DNA of 33,188 bases. Source: Pedobacter agri PB92 (lineage in GTDB: Bacteria; Bacteroidota; Bacteroidia; Sphingobacteriales; Sphingobacteriaceae). The notes under the pieces were generated by a model that saw nothing but the letters and a program-made list of their open reading frames with translations, searched no databases and had not been told where the DNA came from. The translations under genes and the position numbers were made by a program. Of this stretch, positions 7,753 through 15,202 are shown piece by piece. The stretch covers positions 1 to 33,188 of the forward strand of contig NZ_AJLG01000038.1 of assembly GCF_000258495.1 (NCBI RefSeq), written 5' to 3'. Within the stretch, counting starts at the first letter, position 1. The number at the start of each line of letters is the position of its first letter.

Positions 7753-9231
7753 CTATTTTAAAGTTTTCATTAGTAATGATTTCCATTCCTGGTAGATCGG
7801 TTCGTAAGCTGCAGAATTTTTCGGATCAAGTGTGGCGACCACTTCGTGATGTGTAAATGCGTCTTCCGCAGTGTTGAAAATGCCTGCACCAATGCCCGCT
7901 CCTAATGCTGCGCCAACGCTACCATCATTTTCGTAAAGTTCTACCCGAACGCCGGTAACATCAACAAAGGTTTGCGCAAAAACCTCGCTAAGAAAAAGAT
8001 TGGCCCTACCTGCCCGGATTACTTTCGGCTCCATTCCAATTTCACGCATAATATCAATACCATACCTGAATGAGAATGCTATGCCCTCCTGAACGGCTCT
8101 AAAAATTTCTGCCTGACTGTGAATATTTAAATCGATACCTAAAAACTGGGCGCCTGTATACTGATTATTGAGCATTCGTTCTGCTCCATTTCCAAATGGC
8201 AATACGTTTAATCCTTTGCTACCAATAGGAGCTTTTGCTGCTAAAGTATTTAACTCTTGATAATTTAAATGAGGTGCAAAGGTGTTTTTCGCCCAACGGA
8301 ACATACTGCCGGTGCCATTAATGCAAAGTAATACACCAGTATTTTTTTCTTCGGGAGAATAGGTTACATGCGCAAAAGTATTCACACGCGACTGTGGGTC
8401 GTAAGTTAGGCTATTGCTCACGCCGTAAATGACGCCTGAAGTTCCAGCCGTTGCAGCAACCTCACCTGGCTTCATCACATTTAATGAGAGAGCATTATTA
8501 GGTTGATCTCCTGATTTATATGCCACCGGGATTCCTGCGGTTAAGCCTAAAAATAAGGCTATCTCCTCCGTTAGTACGCCATGTGAGGCGAATAATTCAT
8601 TTATTTCAGGAATAAAATTATAATCTAACCCGTAATAATCCATTACAGCTTTCGAAATTTTATCTTGTTGAAAATCCCAGAAAATACCTTCAGATAATGC
8701 CGAAATACTTGTAGTAATATTCCCGGTTAATTTCATTGAAATGAAATCTCCGGGAAGCATGATTTTATCTATTTTTCGATAAATATGAGGTTCGTTTTCT
8801 TTGATCCAAGCCAGTTTTGATGCGGTAAAATTGCCAGGAGAGTTGAGCAAGCTGCTTAATGCATTCTGGTGGCCAATCTGATCAAAAGCTTTTTCACCTA
8901 TTTCTACGGCCCTGCTATCACACCAAATGATGCTGTCACGCAATACATCTTGATTTTCATCAACCACAACTAAACCATGCATTTGATAAGCAATGCCTAT
9001 AGCTGCAATATTTTTCGGGTTAAATAGATTTGTAGCATTTAGCTTAAGAATAGCCAGCTTTGTATTTTCCCACCAATCTGCAGGAGATTGTTCTGCCCAG
9101 CCAGGGCGAACAGATTTAATTTCTGTTTCGGCCTCGGGATATTGAACGGTTGCAATACTTTTTTGGGTTTCTACATCAACAACTGCAACTTTAATTGATG
9201 ATGTGCCTATATCAATACCTAATAAATACAT
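7753..9231 (-). CDS. xylB: Xylulokinase (FGGY family)
   Basis: Xylulokinase phosphorylates D-xylulose with ATP to xylulose 5-phosphate, feeding the pentose phosphate pathway. The 492-residue protein has normal length. The N-terminal ATPase loop is GIDIGTSSIKVAVVD (residues 5-19), followed by GWAEQSPADWW, IGIAYQMHGLVVVD and IIWCDSRAVEIG, all typical of xylulokinases. The C-terminal half has the second nucleotide-binding region with GNGAERMLN and NDGSVGAALGAG. The gene heads the operon xylB-xylA-symporter, and a LacI-type palindrome overlaps its promoter. Confidence 0.93.
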   Translation of the reverse strand: MYLLGIDIGTSSIKVAVVDVETQKSIATVQYPEAETEIKSVRPGWAEQSPADWWENTKLAILKLNATNLFNPKNIAAIGIAYQMHGLVVVDENQDVLRDSIIWCDSRAVEIGEKAFDQIGHQNALSSLLNSPGNFTASKLAWIKENEPHIYRKIDKIMLPGDFISMKLTGNITTSISALSEGIFWDFQQDKISKAVMDYYGLDYNFIPEINELFASHGVLTEEIALFLGLTAGIPVAYKSGDQPNNALSLNVMKPGEVAATAGTSGVIYGVSNSLTYDPQSRVNTFAHVTYSPEEKNTGVLLCINGTGSMFRWAKNTFAPHLNYQELNTLAAKAPIGSKGLNVLPFGNGAERMLNNQYTGAQFLGIDLNIHSQAEIFRAVQEGIAFSFRYGIDIMREIGMEPKVIRAGRANLFLSEVFAQTFVDVTGVRVELYENDGSVGAALGAGIGAGIFNTAEDAFTHHEVVATLDPKNSAAYEPIYQEWKSLLMKTLK

Positions 9232-9253
9232 TTGGATGGTTTAGTGTATTTGG

Positions 9254-9273
9254 TTATGCAAACGGTTGCATAA
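9254..9273. promoter_or_regulatory. LacI-family type operator over the xylB promoter
   Basis: TTATGCAAACGGTTGCATAA has perfect 8-bp arms (TTATGCAA/TTGCATAA) around a central CG step, the layout of LacI/GalR-family operators (TGCAA..CG..TTGCA). Its edge overlaps a minus-strand TATATTTA (9271-9278), one base off the -7 consensus, and it lies 23 bp upstream of the xylB start. Binding would block transcription start. No LacI-type gene is in the window. Confidence 0.7.
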
Positions 9274-9443
9274 ATATAGGTCTTAAATTCAAATGCGCAA
9301 ATTTTTGTCTGACAACATGAAGGTTGTAATGGAGTTAAATGCTTCCAAATTCAAGTCAACTTTGCTTAAGAATACAATTTATTCCGGATAACAATTGAAG
9401 CATAATTGATACTTTAGCGATATTAAAATCAAAATAGGAAATA

Positions 9444-9779
9444 ATGGAAGTAATTACATGGGATGATTTTGAGAAGGTAGAGCTGCGTGTTGGAACTATT
9501 ATAGAAGCCTTCGAGTTTCCGGAGGCCAGAAGGCCGGCGTATAAGTTAAAGGTTGATTTCGGGACTTTTGGAATTAAAACGAGTAGCGCTCAAATTACCA
9601 AACACTACACGCTCGAGGAATTGCCGGGAAAACAAATTATAGGGGTAATTAACTTTCCGAAGAAACAAATTGGTAAGTTTATGTCAGAGTTTTTGGTAAC
9701 GGGTTTCGCTGATGAAAATGGCGATATCATTCTCACAGCTGTAGATAAAAAAACGCCCAACGGCAGTAAACTGATTTAG
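9444..9779 (+). CDS. csaA: CsaA-like tRNA-binding domain protein
   Basis: This 111-residue protein is a single tRNA-binding OB-fold domain of the CsaA type. Typical features are FEKVELRVGTIIEAFEFPEA near the N-terminus, the central SSAQITKHYT, and the C-terminal GFADENGDIILTAVDKKTPN followed by GSKLI. CsaA was described in Bacillus as a secretion-related chaperone and binds tRNA; the domain also occurs as the C-terminal part of bacterial methionyl-tRNA synthetases. The length is exactly that of stand-alone CsaA. It is monocistronic, divergent from the xylose operon, with 264 bp of non-coding DNA after it. Confidence 0.9.
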   Translation: MEVITWDDFEKVELRVGTIIEAFEFPEARRPAYKLKVDFGTFGIKTSSAQITKHYTLEELPGKQIIGVINFPKKQIGKFMSEFLVTGFADENGDIILTAVDKKTPNGSKLI

Positions 9780-9840
9780 ATTTACACTAAGTATCAGCGC
9801 TGTAGCGAGGAATTGGTTTCTTGTTGATCCTTTGTTTTTA

Positions 9841-9898
9841 GCCCTGATTGAAATGGCAGCCCCCGATTTCTCGGGGCTATAATGTAAAGCAGGAGGGC
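9841..9898 (+). ncRNA. Structured intergenic element (Flavo-1-like), copy 1
   Basis: GCCC (9841-9844) can pair with GGGC (9895-9898) to close a domain. Inside it, AGCCCCCGA (9858-9866) pairs with TCGGGGCT (9871-9878) with one bulged C. The spacer words GATTGAAATGGC and TAAAGCAGGA flank the hairpin. The same design, with different hairpin sequence, appears on the minus strand at 27638-27725. The layout resembles my recollection of the Flavo-1 RNA motif of Bacteroidota, but this could not be checked against a model; it may equally be a mobile REP-like element. It lies between csaA and tadA, both on the plus strand. Confidence 0.45.
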
Positions 9899-10031
9899 AT
9901 TTTCCGATAAGCAATAGCGCTCCGCTTCCTCATTTTTTTAAACAAATTCAATATGCATGCGGCGCATTAACCTGTAGCAAAACCATTTTAATTTGGGTTC
10001 GATTAAACAATAGTGGTTTCAGGCCTTTCGT

Positions 10032-10039
10032 TATCTTTG
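10032..10039 (+). promoter_or_regulatory. -7 promoter element of tadA
   Basis: TATCTTTG is identical to the element before the LolC/E-like gene and ends four bases before the tadA ATG, again implying a message with almost no leader. Confidence 0.55.
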
Positions 10040-10043
10040 CGCT

Positions 10044-10511
10044 ATGAGTTTTTATAATTTCGAAAATACCAACCCTGAGGAAGAAGATATTCACTACATG
10101 AAACTGGCTTTGGAAGAAGCTAGGAAAGCACTAAGTGAAGATGAAATTCCGATTGGTGCAATTGTGGTGAGCAAAAACCGTATTGTTGGGAGAGGTTATA
10201 ATTTAACCGAGAAATTTAACGATGTAACAGCACATGCCGAAATGCAGGCATTTACATCTGCCGCCCAAACTATTGGTGCTAAATATTTAAGAGATTGTAC
10301 GTTATATGTTACCATTGAGCCTTGCGTAATGTGTGCCGGGGCCAGTTACTGGACGCAAATAAGCCGCATCGTTTATGGCGCCAGGGAAGAGAAACGTGGA
10401 TTTATTTCGAAAAATGCAAACTTATTGCACCCAAAAACCGAGCTTAAAGGCGGCGTTTTAGCGGAAGAATCTGCCTTACTTATGAAAAATTTCTTTGCAA
10501 AGAAAAGATAG
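10044..10511 (+). CDS. tadA: tRNA-specific adenosine deaminase (TadA)
   Basis: TadA deaminates the wobble adenosine (position 34) of tRNA-Arg to inosine. The 155-residue product has the zinc deaminase signature: HAEMQ with His64 as ligand and Glu66 as proton shuttle, and PCVMCAGA with Cys94 and Cys97. The N-terminal HYMKLALEEARKAL...IPIGAIVV and C-terminal GAREEKRGF match TadA rather than cytidine or guanine deaminases. The ATG at 10044 lies directly after a promoter motif and is the natural start. It is monocistronic. A broader nucleoside deaminase role is less likely. Confidence 0.88.
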   Translation: MSFYNFENTNPEEEDIHYMKLALEEARKALSEDEIPIGAIVVSKNRIVGRGYNLTEKFNDVTAHAEMQAFTSAAQTIGAKYLRDCTLYVTIEPCVMCAGASYWTQISRIVYGAREEKRGFISKNANLLHPKTELKGGVLAEESALLMKNFFAKKR

Positions 10512-10648
10512 CCTAAAATGGCTTGTAGCTATCTGATCTGATTTTAATTTTTCGATGTTCCAATTTTTTATTGATCACAAAGATTGGAAACTTTTCGTGA
10601 AAAAAGATTTGATGATAATTACATGAACAAATCTTAACCTACGAATGT

Positions 10649-10656
10649 TATATTTG
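10649..10656 (+). promoter_or_regulatory. -7 promoter element of the superoxide dismutase gene
   Basis: TATATTTG fits TAnnTTTG and lies 37 bp before the ATG at 10694, giving a leader of about 30 nt. No convincing -33 element is visible. Confidence 0.5.
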
Positions 10657-10693
10657 CTATTAGAAACATTTTAAAATCTAAAAACATAATACT

Positions 10694-11302
10694 ATGGCTT
10701 TTGAATTACCTGCGTTACCGTACGCAACCGATGCATTAGAACCGCATATTGATAAAACTACCATGGAAATCCACCATGATAAACACCATCAAGCTTACGT
10801 TACTAACTTAAATAAAGCTGTTGAAGGTAAGCCTGAAGCAAGTTTAAGCATCGAAGAAATTGTAAAAAACATTTCTAAATATCCTGCTGCTGTGAGAAAC
10901 AATGGCGGAGGTCACTATAATCACTCTTTATTCTGGAAAGTTTTAGGTCCGAACAAAGGTGGCGAACCAACTGGCGATTTAGCAAAAGCAATTAATGAGG
11001 CTTTTGGTTCATTTGCTGAGTTAAAAACTAAATTACAAGATGCTGGTGCAACTCGTTTTGGTTCGGGTTGGGCATGGTTATCTGTTGGCGCTGATAAAAA
11101 ACTTCAGGTTTCGTCTACTCCAAACCAGGATAACCCTTTAATGGATGTTGCAGAAGTAAAAGGTACCCCAATTTTTGGTATCGATGTTTGGGAGCATGCT
11201 TATTACTTAAAGTATCAGAACAAACGTCCTGATTATCTGACGGCTATCTGGAATGCAGTAAACTGGGATGCAGTTGCAGAACTTTATAAAAAAGCTTTGT
11301 AA
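10694..11302 (+). CDS. sodA: Superoxide dismutase, Mn-type (Mn/Fe family)
   Basis: This 202-residue enzyme dismutates superoxide to oxygen and peroxide in the cytoplasm. The four metal ligands are visible as His27 ([10 protein letters not shown]), His77 ([11 protein letters not shown]), and Asp164 and His168 (DVWEHAYY). Gly at the position before HYNH, together with Gln145 in TPNQDNPLM, is the arrangement of Mn enzymes; Fe enzymes usually carry the outer-sphere Gln in the N-terminal half. Cambialistic activity cannot be excluded. A promoter element lies upstream and a terminator downstream, so it is transcribed alone. oxyR is about 0.8 kb away, convergent. Confidence 0.93.
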   Translation: MAFELPALPYATDALEPHIDKTTMEIHHDKHHQAYVTNLNKAVEGKPEASLSIEEIVKNISKYPAAVRNNGGGHYNHSLFWKVLGPNKGGEPTGDLAKAINEAFGSFAELKTKLQDAGATRFGSGWAWLSVGADKKLQVSSTPNQDNPLMDVAEVKGTPIFGIDVWEHAYYLKYQNKRPDYLTAIWNAVNWDAVAELYKKAL

Positions 11303-11323
11303 GCAATCCTTTTTATAAAATTT

Positions 11324-11353
11324 AGAAAGTCTCGGTGAAAATCGGGACTTTCT
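11324..11353 (+). terminator. Intrinsic terminator after sodA
   Basis: AGAAAGTC (11324-11331) pairs with GACTTTCT (11346-11353), with partly paired CG bases inside the loop, followed by TTGTTTTA. It lies 22 bp past the sodA stop. Confidence 0.75.
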
Positions 11354-11390
11354 TGTTTTAAGATAATTAAGTAACTTCGCAACTATTAAA

Positions 11391-11861
11391 ATGTTTAAAA
11401 TGAAGCGGATTATATTTTTATTTTTAATGGTGTTTGGTTTAATTAACCTGGTAAATGCTCAGCAAAACAAAATGCCGACACCAGATGAGATTGCAAAGAA
11501 AAATGTAGAGGATCTGGATAAACGTTTGAAGCTAAACGATACGCAGAAAAGTGTAATCTATCGTTTCACTTTTAATCAGGCTAAAGAACAGGCAGATTTA
11601 ATAAAAAGGCAACAAGCAGGTAATTCTCGGGAAGAGGATGTAGATAAATTTTATAAACTTCAGAACGAAACCTCTAAAAATATCCGCAACGTATTAAAAG
11701 GTGAACAACAAACCGAATACGACAGAGTAATTGAAGAGCGCCTAAGCGGAAAATCGAATAAAGACAAAAAGAAAAAGAAGAAAAAAGGTGAAGAAGAAGA
11801 AGTTGAGAGTGATATCAAAGGCTTGCTTTCCGCACCTCCGCTAGATCCTCAAAAACAATAA
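11391..11861 (+). CDS. Exported protein with charged tail, function unknown
   Basis: Not recognised beyond its general type. The 156-residue product has a signal peptide ending near NLVNAQ (residue 24), then a helical region with LDKRLKLNDTQKSVIYRF and QNETSKNIRNVLKGEQQTEY. This resembles the LTxxQ-like helices of periplasmic Spy/CpxP-type proteins, though the match is loose. Near the C-terminus there is a run of seven lysines directly followed by GEEEE. Translation could also start at the ATG at 11400, which keeps the signal peptide. It is followed nine bases later by a small membrane protein gene. Confidence 0.7.
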   Translation: MFKMKRIIFLFLMVFGLINLVNAQQNKMPTPDEIAKKNVEDLDKRLKLNDTQKSVIYRFTFNQAKEQADLIKRQQAGNSREEDVDKFYKLQNETSKNIRNVLKGEQQTEYDRVIEERLSGKSNKDKKKKKKKGEEEEVESDIKGLLSAPPLDPQKQ

Positions 11862-11870
11862 GACACTACT

Positions 11871-12113
11871 ATGCCAGAGATTATCCTCGGTACGGTTGTT
11901 ATTGGCTTATTACTTTCACCTCAGTTACTGGCTGGTTTTTTAGCTAAACGCACTGGCAGAAATTTCTGGTTCTGGTTTCTGATTTCTTTTTTAATTCCAA
12001 TTATTTCTTTGGTGATCCTCATTTTTTTAGAGGATAAAAACCCGAAAACCGCTGCTTATCAGTTGGCTGATCATGTAGACAAGAAATTGAAGATAAATGA
12101 TCTTAGTTGTTAG
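11871..12113 (+). CDS. Small two-helix membrane protein, function unknown
   Basis: This 80-residue protein has two predicted membrane helices, about residues 4-24 (ILGTVVIGLLLSPQLLAGF) and 33-53 (FWFWFLISFLIPIISLVILI), joined by a short basic loop (AKRTGRN). A charged C-terminal tail follows. It begins nine bases after the preceding exported protein gene, so the two are probably co-transcribed. Its stop overlaps that of convergent oxyR by 4 bp. The family was not recognised. Confidence 0.65.
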   Translation: MPEIILGTVVIGLLLSPQLLAGFLAKRTGRNFWFWFLISFLIPIISLVILIFLEDKNPKTAAYQLADHVDKKLKINDLSC

Positions 12114-13042
12114 ATACCAACAATATCTTTCTTTTTTTTCTGCTTCATTGTTTTCGGGATGATGGCTAAAATTTCTTCTTTTAAAGCATTTAACATTCTT
12201 TTTTTGATGAAATTTTTATGTGTTACCAGGCTAATTTCCCTCACCGGTTCAGGAGATTTAAAGTGACGGATTTTGTTGGTTTGTTTAGCATTTAATTCTG
12301 CAATAGCCAACTCAGGTAATAAAGTAGCTCCACCGTTTAAATCAACCATCCTCACCAAGGTTTCTACACTTCCGGTATTATACTCTAAGCCCTGCAATCT
12401 GTTATTTTTAGTCGAACGGCAGATATTAAGAACCTGATTTCGCATGCAGTGCCCTTCGTTTAACAGCCAAATATTTTCGTCGTTTAAATCCTCAGCATCA
12501 ACAGCTTTCTTTTTGTAAAGCTTGCTGTTTTTACTGATATAACTTACAAAATTTTCGTAGTATAATGGCGTTTCTGAAATGTTAACATCCGTTAATGGAG
12601 TAGCTAAAATACCACAATCCAACACGCCGGTTTTTAAATGATGAATAATATCTTCAGTAGTATATTCCCAAATCAGCAGTTTGAGTTCGGGATATTTTTC
12701 CAGCATGGCCGAAATCACCTGTGGCAATAAATAGGGAGCTACAGTTGGGATTACACCAATTCTAAGTTCACCCAATACATCCTGCTGCTGGCTACTAATG
12801 AGTTCCTTTACCTTCCCGCTTTCCTGTAAAATAATTCTCGCCTGAGCAATAATTTGAGAACCGATCTCCGTTGGTGATACAGGCTGTTTACTTCTGTCGA
12901 AAATTTTAACGCTCAGTAATTCTTCCAGTTTCTGAACCTGCATACTCAAGGTAGGCTGTGTAACGAAACATTTTTCGGCAGCGGTAACAAAACTTCTGTA
13001 AGTATCTACGGCAACAATATATTCGAGTTGAACTAAAGTCAT
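12110..13042 (-). CDS. oxyR: Peroxide-responsive LysR-type regulator OxyR
   Basis: The 310-residue LysR-type regulator has an N-terminal winged HTH (residues 1-60, TAAEKCFVTQPTLSMQVQKL) and a C-terminal sensor domain. GHCMRNQVLNIC places cysteines at exactly residues 199 and 208, the pair that forms the peroxide-induced disulfide in E. coli OxyR, and TGSVETLVRM plus GGATLLPELA are also OxyR-like. It should sense hydrogen peroxide and activate antioxidant genes. A perfect 15-bp inverted repeat surrounds its promoter directly upstream, suggesting autoregulation. It converges with the small membrane protein gene downstream. Confidence 0.92.
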   Translation of the reverse strand: MTLVQLEYIVAVDTYRSFVTAAEKCFVTQPTLSMQVQKLEELLSVKIFDRSKQPVSPTEIGSQIIAQARIILQESGKVKELISSQQQDVLGELRIGVIPTVAPYLLPQVISAMLEKYPELKLLIWEYTTEDIIHHLKTGVLDCGILATPLTDVNISETPLYYENFVSYISKNSKLYKKKAVDAEDLNDENIWLLNEGHCMRNQVLNICRSTKNNRLQGLEYNTGSVETLVRMVDLNGGATLLPELAIAELNAKQTNKIRHFKSPEPVREISLVTHKNFIKKRMLNALKEEILAIIPKTMKQKKKKDIVGI

Positions 13043-13088
13043 ATAGTTAAAATTGATTTATCTTTTCAAATATATCAATTTTAACTAT
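13043..13088. promoter_or_regulatory. 15-bp perfect dyad around the oxyR promoter
   Basis: ATAGTTAAAATTGAT (13043-13057) and ATCAATTTTAACTAT (13074-13088) are perfect inverted copies with a 16-nt spacer. The spacer and the first arm base hold a minus-strand TATATTTG (13067-13074), an exact -7 element, so the arms straddle the transcription start. The element abuts the oxyR start codon. The ATAG...CTAT ends recall E. coli OxyR sites, but the spacing differs. Confidence 0.65.
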
Positions 13089-13094
13089 CACATT

Positions 13095-14022
13095 TTAATA
13101 TCTGCTTTGAAAATCCTGATAGGCTAATTCAATACCTTCTTTTAACTCAATCTGATGTTTCCAGCCCAGGTTGTGCAACTTGCTTACATCCATTAATTTT
13201 CGAGGTGTACCGTCGGGTTTTGTCGTGTCGAAAACGAGTTCCCCTTCAAATCCCAACACGTCTTTAATCAATAAAGCCAAATCTTTTATGGTCAGGTCGT
13301 GTCCGGTACCAATATTAATCAGGTTTGGCTCATCATAGTTTTGCATCAGGAAATAACAGGCATCAGCCAAATCATCAGCAAATAGGAACTCCCTTAATGG
13401 CGTTCCGGAACCCCAAACGGTTACTTGCGTTTCATCGTTTACTTTAGCTTCATGAATTTTTCTGATCAGTGCCGGTAAAACATGAGAGTTTTGCGGATGA
13501 TAATTATCGTTATAACCATAAAGATTTGTCGGCATTACCGAAACGAAATTACATCCATATTGATCGCGGTAGGCATCACACATTTTAATACCAGCAATTT
13601 TGGCAATGGCATAAGGCTCATTGGTATGCTCTAAAACTCCAGTAAGCAGATAATCTTCTTTTAAAGGCTGTGGAGCTAACTTCGGATAGATGCAGCTTGA
13701 TCCTAAAAACATCAATTTTTTAACCCCTGTTAAATAAGATTGATGAATGACATTGTTTTGAATGGCAAGGTTTTCATAAAGGAAATCGGCTCTGTAGGTA
13801 TTGTTGGCGACAATACCACCTACTTTTGCAGCTGCAAGAAAAACATATTCCGGGCGTTCTTGTGCAAAAAAAATCGGCAACAGCTCGTTGATTTCTTAAA
13901 TCTAGTTCCTCGGATGTTTTGGTTAATAAATTCTCGAACCCTTCTTTTTGAAGCTTACGATAAATTGCTGACCCAACCATGCCACGATGACCTGCAATAT
14001 AAATTTTGGCGCTTTTTTCCAA
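13095..14022 (-). pseudogene. fcl: GDP-L-fucose synthase, frameshifted in this sequence
   Basis: GDP-L-fucose synthase epimerises and reduces GDP-4-keto-6-deoxymannose to GDP-L-fucose for surface glycans. The N-terminal frame (14022 to about 13870) gives the NADP loop AGHRGMVGSA and then [13 protein letters not shown]. The remaining frame to 13095 gives [18 protein letters not shown], the catalytic YAIAK and VMPTNLYG. Shortening the A8 run at 13866-13873 by one base joins them as ...[20 protein letters not shown]... into a 308-residue protein, the normal length. The start is a TTG at 14022, since an in-frame stop lies just upstream. No gmd gene is adjacent. A sequence error is suspected. Confidence 0.9.
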
Positions 14023-14046
14023 TGTGATGTTTCTTTAAGTCGATTG

Positions 14047-14054
14047 CAAAAATA
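14047..14054 (-). promoter_or_regulatory. -7 promoter element of the GDP-fucose synthase gene
   Basis: On the minus strand TATTTTTG fits TAnnTTTG and ends 24 bp before the TTG start at 14022. It faces away from the trmB promoter motif at 14120-14127, forming a divergent promoter region. Confidence 0.5.
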
Positions 14055-14119
14055 CAATTGATTAACTAAAAACTGGCAAGATAAGCATGCAAAACCTGTT
14101 TTCATAATTGATTTAATTG

Positions 14120-14127
14120 TAAATTTG
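14120..14127 (+). promoter_or_regulatory. -7 promoter element of trmB
   Basis: TAAATTTG fits the consensus and ends 14 bp before the TTG start of trmB, so the leader is probably about 8 nt. Confidence 0.5.
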
Positions 14128-14141
14128 CCGAAAAAAAACTT

Positions 14142-14792
14142 TTGGGTAAAGATAAACTTAGACGTTTCGCCGAGATAGAGACCTTTGCAAACGTATATCA
14201 ATTAGATCAGGGGAAAACCCTAAAGGGTAAATGGGCTGCTGAACATTTTAAAAATTCAAATCCGGTTGTGTTGGAGTTGGCTTGTGGAAAAGGTGAATAT
14301 ACTGTGAACCTGGCCACATTGTTCCCCGATAAAAATTTTATTGGTGTTGATTACAAAGGAAACAGAATTTGGCGTGGGGCAAAAACAGCTATTGAAGATG
14401 GGATTGATAATGTGGCCTTTTTAAGAATTCAGATCGAAAACCTATTGGATTATTTTGCTGAAGGCGAAATAGACGAAATCTGGATTACCTTTCCAGATCC
14501 TCAGCCACAAGACAGCAGAGAAAAAAAACGCCTTACCTTTCCAGTATTTTTAGAACGCTATAAAACGGTATTGAAGTCTGGCGGAAAGGTAAACCTTAAA
14601 ACAGACAATGATCAGCTTTATGCCTATACTTGTGAGAAAGTAGAAGCGCTTGGTTTAAAGGTTCATAAAAATACAGATCATTTATATACTTCGGATTTAG
14701 TTGATGATGTGTTATCGATTAAGACCTATTACGAAAAGAAATACCTGCTTCACGATAAAAACATCAATTACATTCAATTTTCGTTTGAATAA
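14142..14792 (+). CDS. trmB: tRNA (guanine-N7)-methyltransferase TrmB
   Basis: TrmB methylates G46 of tRNAs at N7 using S-adenosylmethionine. The 216-residue protein has the SAM-binding motif LELACGKGEYTVNLA followed by FIGVDYKGNRIWRGA, then ITFPDPQPQDSREKKRLT, which holds the conserved catalytic Asp-Pro segment, and GGKVNLKTDND. The N-terminal GKDKLRRFAEIETF is the usual TrmB start and supports initiation at the TTG at 14142, since no ATG is available upstream. It is followed two bases later by the alkyltransferase-like gene, so the two are likely co-transcribed. Confidence 0.92.
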   Translation: MGKDKLRRFAEIETFANVYQLDQGKTLKGKWAAEHFKNSNPVVLELACGKGEYTVNLATLFPDKNFIGVDYKGNRIWRGAKTAIEDGIDNVAFLRIQIENLLDYFAEGEIDEIWITFPDPQPQDSREKKRLTFPVFLERYKTVLKSGGKVNLKTDNDQLYAYTCEKVEALGLKVHKNTDHLYTSDLVDDVLSIKTYYEKKYLLHDKNINYIQFSFE

Positions 14793-14794
14793 AG

Positions 14795-15133
14795 ATGAAT
14801 ACAAACTTTTACGACCAGGTTTATGAGGTTGCCCGCTTAATTCCGAAAGGAAGAGTAACCTCCTACGGTGCCATCGCTAAAAGTTTAGGAGCAGCCAAAT
14901 CATCAAGAATGGTAGGGCATGCAATGGCTTATGCAGGAACGGCTCATCCGAAAGTGCCTGCGCACCGGGTGGTAAACAGTAACGGTTTGCTTACTGGAAA
15001 ATTTCATTTTGAAACACCAGAAACGATGGCTGAACTTTTGTTCAAAGAAGGCGTTGAGGTTAAAAACGATAAGGTTGTCAATTTTAAAAAGGTATTCTGG
15101 AATCCACTGGAAGAAATGAATTTTGAGGATTAG
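14795..15133 (+). CDS. Alkyltransferase-like (ATL) protein of the MGMT family
   Basis: The 112-residue protein is the DNA-binding domain of O6-alkylguanine-DNA alkyltransferases. The helix-turn-helix region GRVTSYGAIAKSLG is followed by the arginine finger region SSRMVGHAM (Arg38). The active-site PCHRV is replaced by PAHRV, with Ala56 where the alkyl-accepting Cys should be. Proteins with this change are ATLs: they bind alkylated guanine and recruit nucleotide excision repair instead of reversing the damage. It starts two bases after trmB. tag, another alkylation-repair gene, lies 0.8 kb downstream. Confidence 0.88.
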   Translation: MNTNFYDQVYEVARLIPKGRVTSYGAIAKSLGAAKSSRMVGHAMAYAGTAHPKVPAHRVVNSNGLLTGKFHFETPETMAELLFKEGVEVKNDKVVNFKKVFWNPLEEMNFED

Positions 15134-15161
15134 GATTATAAAATTTTTGTGGTTAACAACA

Positions 15162-15195
15162 ACTCATTCACTCATTTAAAAATCACTCACTCAAT
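15162..15195 (+). repeat. ACTCA-rich short repeats upstream of the AhpD-like gene
   Basis: Four ACTCA words occur within 34 bp (ACTCATTCACTCATT, then CACTCACTCAATA). They form a degenerate simple repeat in the leader of the following gene. No function is evident. Confidence 0.35.
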
Positions 15196-15202
15196 AATTA
15201 AT

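Noticed and set aside
13041..13095. The oxyR upstream dyad as a terminator for the GDP-fucose synthase gene
   Set aside because: The stem is almost all A and T, its loop holds an exact promoter element, and no T-run follows; an operator fits better.
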